Assembly: GCA_964602735.1 (NCBI GenBank)
Contig: CAZRRV010000046.1
Coordinates: forward strand, 1-11,796
DNA: 11,796 bases
Direction of reading: 5' to 3'
Origin: CAZRRV01 sp964602735
GTDB lineage: Bacteria; Bacillota; Clostridia; Oscillospirales; Acutalibacteraceae
Shown: in pieces, positions 1 to 7,647 of the stretch
How positions within the stretch are numbered: the stretch's first letter is position 1
Layout: each line of letters opens with the position of its first letter
The notes under the pieces: generated by a model
Database searches by the model: none
What the model saw: the letters and a program-made list of their open reading frames with translations, nothing else
What the model was told of the DNA's origin: nothing
Made by a program: the position numbers and the translations under genes

Positions 1-1
1 T

Positions 2-3000
2 CTCGGGCTGACCTGGGCCGATGTGGAACAGAACATCAATTATGTGCAAAACGGGCATTTTCAGTCGGACAATTTCGATAATATTTCCGGGCTTATAACT
101 AATGTTATCCAACAGCTGCAGGGGTCGCTCTTCAGTCCCGTCATCGGGCAGAACGATCTCGGGGTGTCGGATTCCGTAACCTTCATGGATCCCGTGGGCA
201 AATACATGGAGGTTAAGGATGTTACCAGACTCCTGCTTTTCGGGCGTCTTTACAACATAGTAAAAACCGGCGTTTACGATTATCCTTTCGTTTCGGCGCA
301 CAGAACCGACCCCGGCACTGAAGGCACATTCAAAACAGGCTGGTACTATATAACCGCCGACGGCGAATGGCTCGGCGATGTAAACCATAAGGGTAATTTG
401 ACCGCCGGGCTTGAGGACGCTGATTGTTTCAGAGATTCGGGTTCACCGCCGACGGAGCAATGGGTGAAACTCTCCGACGGCGGGTGCTGGAAATATTATC
501 TTAACAGCGACGACGCGCGGCAGTATATTTCCACCCTGCCTTCCGAAGACAGTTTGGCGGCGCTACAGGCAAACGACCCGGCTCAGTACCGGAAATTCAC
601 ACATACCGATTACACTTTTTATCGCGTAGATTTACCCGAAGACGAGCGTAAGGCGTATCACGTAAATCCGGCGTTTCCGCAGCCCGACGGTGCCGCAACG
701 GCTCAAACTCCCGGCGCGTACACGCTGAACGATCTCCGTATATGGGTTGAGGATACCGGCGATTACAACGATTCCGTAATTGCGGCGGGCGGCCTTGAAA
801 GCGATACGGGGTTCGACCGTGCGCTGTGGATAAACATTCCCGTGAATATGATTCCTCTCCGCACCGTCACCTTAAGCCAGGATAATTCCGGCAACTGGAC
901 GTATAAAACCAATATTCCGGCCAACCCGGGTACAGGAGTTGCGGAAAACAGCCCCGAATCCGCCTCTTTCCCTCTGCGCGTGTTTTACGAAATCGGCGTG
1001 GAGGAGGAGGTTCTCACCTCCGCGCGCCGTGTAAACACCGCCGATATAAGCGCGGAATATATCGCGAACAACAGGATTAAAAACGATATATGGGCGACAG
1101 CCCGCGGCCTTATGGGTGAAACCGGCAGTATCGAGTTTTTCTCGAACTGGTACAACCCCGAGAACCGCTACGGCGATTATATAACCAGCAACACCGAATA
1201 TTCCTACGGCGATCCGGCGGCTACTTTCGCCCCGTCCGGCGACAATAAATATTATGTTTTCGAGAATTCGCTGCCGCTGTATAAAGCCGCTTACAGGTAT
1301 AACGGCAGTGCCTGGGAAAAAGTCGATACCGGGGCGGGTTTCTCCGGCGCCGATTTCGACGGTAAGATAATCGGTCTCAATCTGGCGTGCGAAGGTAACG
1401 ACGCGGAAATTAAAGCGGCGCTCGGATCGGCGCAGAACACGGCTGCAAACGGCGACATCGTACTGCTTGCCGGTGATTTGTTGGGCAATGTTGACGCGGG
1501 CGGCAATGTGGATCCGTTCCCGTCCGACGGGTGGTATTTTCTGCCGATCGATTGTTTTGCCCTTAAAGAAGGCGGCACCGCCGAAACCCTGAGCTACTGT
1601 GTGGCGCGCATGGGCAGCGAGTTCGGCTCCGCTTATCAGGCTTCCGGCATTGAAAACGGCGATATGCTCTGCTGGTACGATGTGAGCGGCAAATACTCAC
1701 AGATTTACCCGTATCTCTCTTATACCGATACGAATGATACAACCCGCGGCAGGGATTATATAGGATATGACGATATATATGACGCATACGGAACGCTTAA
1801 ACCGCTTCCCGAACTGCAAGCAGACGGTGCCGCGAAAGTAAAGGCGGAGGAAATTCAAAACGGCGGTAACTGGGTTGTCGCGGCGAGACCGGGCGGTCTG
1901 CGGGTAGGCAATCTCGCCCAGGCAGTGCGCGGCAAAACCAGAGTGTACGATGCGGGCGGCATAGTTACCGACAGCCCGGAGATGGCGTATGACGATGATG
2001 AACAAGGCCGTGCGTACATAAATGAGCGTTTCCCGGGGAAAGACGAGAGTTTCAGGGTGCGGTATTACAAAGGCAATACCACCCGCACGGCGAACAATTA
2101 CTATATGCCCACCATAAGCATAAACTCCGCCGTAGGAGAGGGCGATGAAAACAGCATCGTCGTAAACACCTACCTCGGCAACAACGGCCGCCTCGCGGTT
2201 ATCGACACCTCTGTAACGGTAACGAAAACGGTTGTCCCGACTCCCGAAAACATGCCGTTCGACAAAAGCAAAGAGTTCGGTTTTCAGGTGTACATTGCGG
2301 GCGCGGAGGGCGATTTCGACGCGATAGTCGTTAAACTCAACGGCTCAACCTGGAGCCGCCAGTTGAACTATGCCGACATCACCCCGGACTCGAAACTATT
2401 CCTTCTGAATACCGACGGCACGAACGCCATGGCCGACAGTACCGGCCGCCGCGTCGTGAAAGCCGGTATCGACGAATCGAACAATCAGAAGTACGCCTAT
2501 GCCGACAGCGGCGAACAGTTCACCGGTCAAATCTATTATATATTTGCGGGTTCCAATACCGACGAGGGCACTCTGCGCGTTTACAGCAACCCCGACAACC
2601 CCGATAACGCCGAAACGGTTATATCGGATAATATTACGCAGCAACAGGAAAACGACGATTCCGCCGCCTATTACATCGATAAAGTCTGGCTCTGCACCCC
2701 CGAACAGTACGAATCGCTGCAGCCGGGCGACGACGGCAGCTATATGAAGCCCGACGGTTCGCCGGTCGATCTTGCCGACGGCGAATGGATAACTCATGAA
2801 CCGCAGGGCAGGTACAAACTGCTTACGCTTACCCATGATGACAACGCGGATTTTTCTTCCAGCGATGTTGCCGTTCACAGCGACTACGCTACCGCCAGCC
2901 CCTACTGGACCGAAAAGGTACATTTCGGGCTCGGCGACGGCGCCGAGGTATACGATTCCTCTCTGTCCTTAAACCGGGCGAATATCGCGGAGTTCACCCT

Positions 3001-4303
3001 CACTCACGGGTACGGTCTGCTGTTCGCGGGCTTCGCGCCGGGTACAGATTACCGTGTTACCGAAAAAATAAAGCCGGACGATATTTCCGGCGGCTACGCG
3101 TTCCGCAGCGTAACCCATGTTACGGATAAGGACAATGCGCATACATATACCACGGAAGGCGGCGGTGCCGCGCAGTTCGGAGACGGTTACTATTCCGTAT
3201 TCGGTACCACACAGTCATACGAGCAGTCGGCGCACTATGTAAACACGGCGGCGCCCGACGCGCTACGGGTGTCGAAAACGCTTGCTATTGAAACAGAGGG
3301 GCAGACGCATACCCAAAAAGATCTCGATCGTGAATTTAATTACACCGTAACTTTCTCTAACGAAGTATGGGAAGAGGGTACATCTCTCGGCGATCTGCCG
3401 TACTGGAAGGGCGCAACCGCGGAAACCGGCTCCGCGCCCCGCGTAACCGATGAGTTTGCTATTGCAAGTCTCGATACGCTGTCCCCGGATCCCGCCGGCT
3501 CAAACTCCTATAAATTCACCCTTAAACACGGTCAGAGCATTGTAATTTATCATCTGCCCGTTGGAACGGCCTACACCGTGACCGAGACAAACGATCCCGA
3601 TTACCCGATTGACGATGAAATCAATTTAACAAAAGAGGGAGTTATACGGAAAACCGCAGAACCGCAAAGCGTTGTCACCGATAACAGCGCGGAATACATC
3701 AACATAAAGCCCACATTTGAATCGGGCTCCCTCTCGGTTGAAAAGAATGTGGTTGACGACAACAAGGGAACGGCGGATTTTACCTTTACGGCAACACTGA
3801 CCGTCAAGTCCGATGATGAGCTGAACTATCAGTTTACCGAAAATCTCCTGAACGCCAAAAAGTTTACGGCGGCAAATCCCGAGCCGGAGGGCGAAGCGCT
3901 CCATCTCGACTGGAAAGCGGATAATTCGGGAGAACGCCGGGTGTATACGGCCGAATTTACCCTGAAACACGGCGAGAAAGCCGCGATTTACGGCGTTCCC
4001 TTCGGTTCGGATTTCACCGTAGCCGAAACCGGCCGTCCCGGGTACAACCTGCAAAAAGTGGTCGATAATACCGACCCGGATAAACCCGTCGAATATACCG
4101 CGCCCGACGGCGACGGCGTAAGCGGAACGGTAACCGAAAGCACACCCGATGTTTCGTTTGTGTTTGAAAACGGGCGCGCGGCGTTCCTGCCCTTTACCGG
4201 GCATTTCGGGGGCGTGTGGTTCTGTATCGCTCTCGGCGCCGCGTTGCTGATTGCGGCGTTCGTATCTGTGTGCTTTATGCGGAGAAAAGCGCGCCGGCAA
4301 TGA
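2..4303 (+). CDS. Giant LPXTG-anchored surface protein with C-terminal isopeptide pilin-type domains (5' end missing)
   Basis: The reading frame is open from the left edge, so the true start lies outside the window; the first in-frame GTG at 23 has no reason to be the start. At least 1,433 residues are present. The N-terminal two thirds (to about 2200) is rich in Tyr, Asp, Asn and Gly with few hydrophobic stretches, as expected of an exported adhesin stalk. I do not recognise its domains, although the opening resembles regions that follow VWA domains in pilus-tip adhesins (weak). From about 2205 there are three tandem domains with pilin-type Lys, Glu and Asn positions. The C-terminus is a complete sorting signal: LPFTG at 4187-4201, a hydrophobic segment at about 4214-4279, then an Arg/Lys-rich tail. 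The protein is therefore exported and covalently attached by a sortase, probably the one encoded immediately downstream. Pilus shaft, pilus tip and monomeric adhesin all remain possible; no YPK-type pilin motif was recognised. Confidence 0.93.
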   Translation, partial: LGLTWADVEQNINYVQNGHFQSDNFDNISGLITNVIQQLQGSLFSPVIGQNDLGVSDSVTFMDPVGKYMEVKDVTRLLLFGRLYNIVKTGVYDYPFVSAHRTDPGTEGTFKTGWYYITADGEWLGDVNHKGNLTAGLEDADCFRDSGSPPTEQWVKLSDGGCWKYYLNSDDARQYISTLPSEDSLAALQANDPAQYRKFTHTDYTFYRVDLPEDERKAYHVNPAFPQPDGAATAQTPGAYTLNDLRIWVEDTGDYNDSVIAAGGLESDTGFDRALWINIPVNMIPLRTVTLSQDNSGNWTYKTNIPANPGTGVAENSPESASFPLRVFYEIGVEEEVLTSARRVNTADISAEYIANNRIKNDIWATARGLMGETGSIEFFSNWYNPENRYGDYITSNTEYSYGDPAATFAPSGDNKYYVFENSLPLYKAAYRYNGSAWEKVDTGAGFSGADFDGKIIGLNLACEGNDAEIKAALGSAQNTAANGDIVLLAGDLLGNVDAGGNVDPFPSDGWYFLPIDCFALKEGGTAETLSYCVARMGSEFGSAYQASGIENGDMLCWYDVSGKYSQIYPYLSYTDTNDTTRGRDYIGYDDIYDAYGTLKPLPELQADGAAKVKAEEIQNGGNWVVAARPGGLRVGNLAQAVRGKTRVYDAGGIVTDSPEMAYDDDEQGRAYINERFPGKDESFRVRYYKGNTTRTANNYYMPTISINSAVGEGDENSIVVNTYLGNNGRLAVIDTSVTVTKTVVPTPENMPFDKSKEFGFQVYIAGAEGDFDAIVVKLNGSTWSRQLNYADITPDSKLFLLNTDGTNAMADSTGRRVVKAGIDESNNQKYAYADSGEQFTGQIYYIFAGSNTDEGTLRVYSNPDNPDNAETVISDNITQQQENDDSAAYYIDKVWLCTPEQYESLQPGDDGSYMKPDGSPVDLADGEWITHEPQGRYKLLTLTHDDNADFSSSDVAVHSDYATASPYWTEKVHFGLGDGAEVYDSSLSLNRANIAEFTLTHGYGLLFAGFAPGTDYRVTEKIKPDDISGGYAFRSVTHVTDKDNAHTYTTEGGGAAQFGDGYYSVFGTTQSYEQSAHYVNTAAPDALRVSKTLAIETEGQTHTQKDLDREFNYTVTFSNEVWEEGTSLGDLPYWKGATAETGSAPRVTDEFAIASLDTLSPDPAGSNSYKFTLKHGQSIVIYHLPVGTAYTVTETNDPDYPIDDEINLTKEGVIRKTAEPQSVVTDNSAEYINIKPTFESGSLSVEKNVVDDNKGTADFTFTATLTVKSDDELNYQFTENLLNAKKFTAANPEPEGEALHLDWKADNSGERRVYTAEFTLKHGEKAAIYGVPFGSDFTVAETGRPGYNLQKVVDNTDPDKPVEYTAPDGDGVSGTVTESTPDVSFVFENGRAAFLPFTGHFGGVWFCIALGAALLIAAFVSVCFMRRKARRQ
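2205..4180 (+). repeat. Three tandem isopeptide-type (Spy0128/DUF7601-like) domains
   Basis: Three successive domains share an ordered pattern: an early Lys in a V-x-K-x context, a late Leu-x-His-Gly stretch followed by a T/A-E turn, and a closing Y/F-x-x-N or Y/F-x-N strand. Candidate crosslinking residues are as follows. Domain 1: Lys at 2225, Glu at 3062, Asn at 3242. Domain 2: Lys at 3275, Glu at 3584, Asn at 3701. Domain 3: Lys at 3743, Glu at 4025, Asn at 4169. In Spy0128-like and Cna-B pilin domains such a triad forms an intramolecular Lys-Asn isopeptide bond catalysed by the acidic residue. Domain 1 is much longer, about 1 kb against about 430 bases, so it has insertions or hides an extra domain. 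The pattern is seen directly; bond formation is inferred. Confidence 0.7.
4187..4300 (+). other. LPFTG cell-wall sorting signal
   Basis: LPFTG (4187-4201) fits the LPXTG consensus. It is followed by a hydrophobic stretch of about 22 residues and a tail of Arg and Lys at the extreme C-terminus. A sortase would cleave between Thr and Gly and link the Thr to a cell-wall or pilin amine. Confidence 0.93.
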
Positions 4304-5031
4304 AAAAAAGCCGGGGAGCGGGGAACCCGAAAAAGCCTTTCCCGGTAAAACCTGTCGCGATTATTATCGCCGTGCTTGTGCTTTCGGCGGCTGTGCTTTT
4401 CTGCTATCACCCCGTAGCGGTTCGCATCACCGGCCTCCGCCATGAAAAAGCCGTAGAGGATTACATCGCTGCGGTCAACCGGCTTGAAGACGGCGAAATT
4501 GCCGAAATCGCCGGGAGGGCGGCGCGGTACAACGCCGAGTACGCGCAAAAGCACCCTTTTATATTCGGCGCGCTTTCGGGCGAGGATTATAAGGATTACG
4601 AAACCGAACTCGGCGTGCCGGGTACCGACGCGATCGGATATATCGAAATTCCCGCCATATCGGTGCGCCTGCCGATTTACCGTTACTCCTCCGACAGCAG
4701 TATGAAAAAAGGATGCGGCCATCTCGAAACATCGTCGCTTCCCGTAGGCGGAGAAACCGTCCACTCCTATCTGCTTTCCCACCGCAATATGGCGAACGCC
4801 GTAACATTCGAGCATCTCGACAGGCTGAAAAACGGCGACACCTTTTCGGTAACGGCGCTTAAAACCACCGTTACCTATACGGTAAACGACATCAGAGTGG
4901 TAGATCCCGACAACCGGGACGAATACGCCGATCAGACGGTTGAGGAGGGCGCGGAATACTGCACCCTCGTCACCTGCCACCCGAACGGCGGAACCGAATA
5001 CCGCCTGCTTGTCACAGGCAAAAGAATTTAA
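4300..5031 (+). CDS. Class C (pilin-type) sortase
   Basis: This is a 243-residue membrane transpeptidase that cleaves sorting signals and joins substrates, probably including the protein encoded just upstream. After a basic N-terminus there is a signal anchor at about residues 18-36. Conserved blocks follow: GYIEIP, LPIY, GHLE-x-SSLPVGG, catalytic His161 in SHRN, Cys226 in TLVTC and Arg235 in EYRLLV. The GHLE-x-(T/S)SLPVGG block and overall order fit class C. I chose ATG at 4300 because it overlaps the upstream stop (ATGA), which implies translational coupling; a GGAGA lies 14 nt upstream, rather far for an independent site. The frame is open further back to 4216, but that part overlaps the sorting-signal coding region. 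Oddities: the usual lid Asp-Pro-Phe/Trp motif appears as His-Pro-Phe at 85-87, SHRN replaces the common GHRG, HPNGG follows the catalytic Cys, and the protein ends at Ile243 with no C-terminal membrane helix, which class C enzymes usually have. Confidence 0.93.
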   Translation: MKKSRGAGNPKKPFPVKPVAIIIAVLVLSAAVLFCYHPVAVRITGLRHEKAVEDYIAAVNRLEDGEIAEIAGRAARYNAEYAQKHPFIFGALSGEDYKDYETELGVPGTDAIGYIEIPAISVRLPIYRYSSDSSMKKGCGHLETSSLPVGGETVHSYLLSHRNMANAVTFEHLDRLKNGDTFSVTALKTTVTYTVNDIRVVDPDNRDEYADQTVEEGAEYCTLVTCHPNGGTEYRLLVTGKRI

Positions 5032-5054
5032 TCGTTATGCGGCGTCTACACGTT

Positions 5055-5091
5055 AAAAAAAGGTACCGGCAATTTTGCCGGTACCTTTTTT
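5055..5091. terminator. Strong bidirectional intrinsic terminator
   Basis: A perfect 9-bp GC-rich stem (GGTACCGGC at 5062-5070 with GCCGGTACC at 5077-5085) has an A run before it and a T run after it. The adjacent A and T runs can lengthen the stem on either strand. It lies 24 bases after the sortase stop and 40 bases beyond the end of the convergent minus-strand gene, so it probably terminates both. Confidence 0.92.
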
Positions 5092-5130
5092 GTGCGTTCC
5101 CGGTTAAACACCGTTTCGGGGAAGATCTGT

Positions 5131-5886
5131 TTACAGCGCGCCGTATTCCGCGTCGCCGACGGGTTCGAGCCATTCGTTTTCGCATTCCGTTCCGGGGATC
5201 TCAAACGCGATGTGCGAGAACCAGCTGTCCTTCGCCGCGCCGTGCCAGTGTTTAACCCCCGCGGGAATTGTTATTACCGTGCCGGGCGTCATTTCCCGCG
5301 GCTCTTTGCCCCACTCGCGGTAGAATCCCCTGCCGCCGACACAGATAAGCACCTGCCCGCCGCCGGTTTTGGCGCGGTGAATGTGCCAGTTGTTCCGGCA
5401 CCCCGGCTCGAATGTTACGTTCGACATCGGGAAGCTCTCGCCGGAAATCGGCGCGAGATAGCTTTTCCCCGTAAAATATTCCGCGTAGGCGTCGTTCGGT
5501 TCGCCGACGGGGAAGAAAATGCTGTTCGCGTAGCGGTCTTTGTCGGTTATCTCCGGCTCCGACTCGTTCCATACTTCTTTCGCGAGCCGGAAAACCGCCC
5601 AGCCTTTCGGCCAGCCCGCGTAAAACGCGGTGTGGGTTATCGCCGCCGTTATTTCCTCTTTCGTTACGCCGTGCGCCTTGGCGTTTTGCAGATGATGCGT
5701 GAGAGATGAATCGGTAATCCCCGAACTCATCAGCGCGACGACGGTGATAATGCACCGCGTTTTTATATCGATGCCGCCGCTGTTCCAGTTTTCGCCGAAC
5801 AGAATATCGTCGTTGTAGTGCGCGAATTCGGGCGCGAAATCCCCTAATTGATCCCGCCCCGCCGTCTGCGTGATTTTTTCTTCCAT
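5131..5886 (-). CDS. Carboxymuconolactone decarboxylase (AhpD-like) / cupin fusion protein
   Basis: This 251-residue cytoplasmic protein joins two families. Residues about 15-107 match the all-helical carboxymuconolactone decarboxylase fold, with the conserved stretch through HHLQNAKAHGVTKEEI and a following FYAGWP motif. There is no CxxC pair, so AhpD-type peroxidase-reductase chemistry is unlikely. Residues about 150-235 form a cupin barrel: motif 1 has His168-x-His170, with Gln178 where Glu is usual, and motif 2 has P-x-G-x-x-His213. These residues would bind a divalent metal. Such fusions are common in gut Bacillota and Bacteroidota, but their substrate is generally unknown, so none is assigned. 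The start is supported by AAAGGA 8 nt upstream. The gene follows the DUF4405 gene after 52 bases on the same strand and probably shares its promoter. Confidence 0.9.
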   Translation of the reverse strand: MEEKITQTAGRDQLGDFAPEFAHYNDDILFGENWNSGGIDIKTRCIITVVALMSSGITDSSLTHHLQNAKAHGVTKEEITAAITHTAFYAGWPKGWAVFRLAKEVWNESEPEITDKDRYANSIFFPVGEPNDAYAEYFTGKSYLAPISGESFPMSNVTFEPGCRNNWHIHRAKTGGGQVLICVGGRGFYREWGKEPREMTPGTVITIPAGVKHWHGAAKDSWFSHIAFEIPGTECENEWLEPVGDAEYGAL

Positions 5887-5912
5887 AACAACCGTCCTTT
5901 CGGAAAATATCC

Positions 5913-5934
5913 GGCGGCGCCGCGCGGCTCCGCC
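5913..5934 (-). other. GC-rich intercistronic hairpin
   Basis: GGCGG (5913-5917) pairs with CCGCC (5930-5934), and after one mismatch GCC pairs with GGC around a GCGC loop. It lies between the two genes of the minus-strand operon. The T run (5935-5940) is downstream only on the plus strand, where no gene ends, so on the operon strand this is not a classical terminator. It may stabilise or separate mRNA segments; that role is inference. Confidence 0.45.
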
Positions 5935-5938
5935 TTTT

Positions 5939-6634
5939 TTATGTCCTTCCCGTTCGTTTTGCCGCGGCGCGGCGCAGCAGCCCGTTGATTATATAGCCCG
6001 CCGTGGCGAACAGGCAGATAACCGCGGCGTTTTCGGCGAAATACGCGGCGGCGGGTTTCGACGCGTCGTAAAAAACGAACTGCGTCCGCAGAAACAGGAA
6101 ATCCCACATCCGCCGGCTTGCGAAAGCGTAAACTCCGTATACGCTCCCCGCGAGGGCGGCGGCGCGCGTTACCGCCGTTCCCGCCCTGCTCCCGCCGGAA
6201 ATGCCGAGCAGTTTTCCCGCGGCGCCGGCAAACGCTTTTATATGCGCCCCCATGTGCAGCGATATGAGTATAATTCCCCAGTACGCGGCGCACAGATGCA
6301 CCCGTCTCGCCGCGGCCGTTCCCCCGTGCGCGGGGAGAAACGCGAACACATAGCCCGACATCATCGCCCCGCTTATTCCCAGCGCGACCGCGTCGGCGGC
6401 AAGCAGAATATCGAGCGCCGCCGCGAAAGCGCGGACGGGCGTGTATCTCCCTTTGAAAAGGCTCCTCCACGCCCCGGAATTGAGAATATTGTGCGCGATA
6501 AAAAGCGCGAGCATGGCGGCGCCGAGCCATTCGTGAATTTTCCGCCCCGTCGTCATCTCCGCAGTGAGAAACGGCAGCAGCAGCACCATTCCGGCGTCGA
6601 TCGCCGTTTTAACGGCCGTTTTCGTTCTGCTCAC
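5939..6634 (-). CDS. DUF4405-type membrane cytochrome b-like protein
   Basis: This 231-residue integral membrane protein has about five hydrophobic helices. Two helices each carry a pair of histidines 14 residues apart: His34/His48 (in HEWLG and AHNILN) and His113/His127 (in RVHL and SLHMGAH). That arrangement is typical of bis-histidine heme b binding across a four-helix bundle, as in DUF4405 and ferric-reductase-like cytochromes that pass electrons across the membrane. The redox partner is not visible here. The start is GTG at 6634. It is preferred over Met16 because the short basic N-terminus before the first helix is normal for the family and a GAGG lies just upstream, although only 4 nt away. 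The leader from the promoter at 6659-6687 would be under 20 nt. It is the first gene of an operon with the CMD/cupin gene, which suggests, without proof, a shared redox or detoxification role. Confidence 0.85.
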   Translation of the reverse strand: MSRTKTAVKTAIDAGMVLLLPFLTAEMTTGRKIHEWLGAAMLALFIAHNILNSGAWRSLFKGRYTPVRAFAAALDILLAADAVALGISGAMMSGYVFAFLPAHGGTAAARRVHLCAAYWGIILISLHMGAHIKAFAGAAGKLLGISGGSRAGTAVTRAAALAGSVYGVYAFASRRMWDFLFLRTQFVFYDASKPAAAYFAENAAVICLFATAGYIINGLLRRAAAKRTGRT

Positions 6635-6658
6635 CGGCCCTCACCCGCCTTCCCGTTT

Positions 6659-6687
6659 ATTATACACCGGTTTCCCCGTTTTGGCAA
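6659..6687 (-). promoter_or_regulatory. Sigma-A type promoter for the DUF4405-CMD/cupin operon
   Basis: Read on the minus strand, TTGCCA (6682-6687) and a perfect TATAAT (6659-6664) are separated by exactly 17 bp. The predicted transcription start near 6652 lies about 17 nt before the GTG start. The -35 box directly abuts the terminator of the preceding gene. Confidence 0.82.
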
Positions 6688-6689
6688 AT

Positions 6690-6721
6690 AAAAAACGCGC
6701 GCCGGAAAAGCGCGCGTTTTT
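6690..6721 (-). terminator. Intrinsic terminator of the MBL-fold gene
   Basis: A perfect 7-bp stem (CGCGCGC at 6696-6702 with GCGCGCG at 6710-6716) is extended by flanking A and T runs. On the minus strand it is followed by a T-rich tract. It begins 11 bases beyond the stop codon of the metallo-hydrolase gene. Confidence 0.9.
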
Positions 6722-6732
6722 GCGGCGGTATG

Positions 6733-7563
6733 TTAAAATTCCACCACGCACCCGTCGTAAGACACATTGAACCCGTATTCCGCCGCGAGCGGAACCATTT
6801 CATCGTAGGTTTTAAGCCCGTTGTGCGAAAAATGGTTCAGGTATATCAGCGTTTTGTCGTCGATAATTCCGCTCTCGCGCATCCTGGCGCAAACCTCCCT
6901 GTCGGTTTCAAGGCACATGTGATCGCGCCGTTTCAGAACCGCGCCCTCGGTGCAGTCGATCGAAAGCATATTCAGGTACGGCCGCGTTTTTTCGAGATAA
7001 TCCCATGTTCCGTCGGGGAAATATCCCGAGTCGTGCGCGTAGAGCATCGTTTTTTCGCCGTCGCTTATAAGGTATACGAGCGGGCCCGATGTCGGATCGT
7101 GATCGGCGGGCAGTGCCGTTACCGTGTAATTTTCGATTTTGAACGGCTCGAACGGCACCGCCTCTTTGTATACCGCGCGGCCGAGGTTAACCAGATTTGC
7201 GCTTTCAAGTTCCCGGATTACGGATTCTCCCGCCGTTTTCGAGGCGTAGATCGTAAGCGGGATGTCGTTCGCCGGGTGGCAGAAATTCTCCCGCATATTG
7301 CCGAATTCCGTGGGGTAGAAATGATCGCCGTGCCGGTGGGTGATGAGCAGGTGGTGAATGTCGTTGAGCGGCAGCACCCCCGAAAAGAAGTGCGCCGCCG
7401 TGTCGGCGGGGAAGTCGAGCAGCAGTTTTCCGTCTACCAGCGCCTGAGACCGCATCCGTATGTTCCGCCCCCCGGCGGCCCGCGCCCTGCGGCAGGTGTC
7501 GCATCCGCAGAAAACCGCCGGCACCCCTTCGGTAGCCGCCGTGCCGATGTACCTCAGTACCAT
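6733..7563 (-). CDS. PhnP-like metallo-beta-lactamase-fold hydrolase
   Basis: This 276-residue soluble hydrolase has a di-metal active site. His76-x-His78-x-Asp80-His81 (in THRHGDHF) is the MBL signature; a later ADHDP and a YAHDSG supply further metal ligands, and a C-terminal NHFSHNG completes the fold. Near the N-terminus Cys19-x-Cys21-x-x-Cys24 matches the structural zinc cysteines of PhnP, the phosphoribosyl cyclic phosphate phosphodiesterase of phosphonate breakdown. No other phn genes are visible, so a cyclic-phosphate phosphodiesterase or related esterase role is likely but the substrate is open. The start is well supported by AAGGAGG (7571-7577) 7 nt upstream. The gene stands alone between its own promoter and terminator and is divergent from the large surface protein gene to the right. 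Confidence 0.9.
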   Translation of the reverse strand: MVLRYIGTAATEGVPAVFCGCDTCRRARAAGGRNIRMRSQALVDGKLLLDFPADTAAHFFSGVLPLNDIHHLLITHRHGDHFYPTEFGNMRENFCHPANDIPLTIYASKTAGESVIRELESANLVNLGRAVYKEAVPFEPFKIENYTVTALPADHDPTSGPLVYLISDGEKTMLYAHDSGYFPDGTWDYLEKTRPYLNMLSIDCTEGAVLKRRDHMCLETDREVCARMRESGIIDDKTLIYLNHFSHNGLKTYDEMVPLAAEYGFNVSYDGCVVEF

Positions 7564-7618
7564 AAAAATGCCTCCTTAAAGCATTGTTCTCCGGGCGGGG
7601 GTTTCCCGTCCGCGCCTT

Positions 7619-7647
7619 ATAATACAATGTTTTGCCGCCGGTGTAAA
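7619..7647 (-). promoter_or_regulatory. Sigma-A type promoter of the MBL-fold gene
   Basis: On the minus strand, TTTACA (7642-7647) and TATTAT (7619-7624) are separated by 17 bp. The leader to the ATG at 7563 would be about 50 nt and carries a strong ribosome binding site. Confidence 0.78.

Noticed and set aside
4216..4299. Upstream extension of the sortase reading frame from an ATG-like start at 4216
   Set aside because: It overlaps the sorting-signal coding region of the upstream gene; ATG 4300 gives a normal basic N-terminus and signal anchor and an ATGA coupling overlap.
3988..4980. Long minus-strand open frame of 330 codons opposite the sortase and sorting signal
   Set aside because: It is a shadow of two well-supported plus-strand genes; the composition is low in recognisable motifs and there is no ribosome binding site or promoter.
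5935..5940. T run after a GC-rich hairpin read as a plus-strand terminator
   Set aside because: No plus-strand gene ends there, and the run lies at the end of the minus-strand cytochrome gene; kept only as an intercistronic hairpin.
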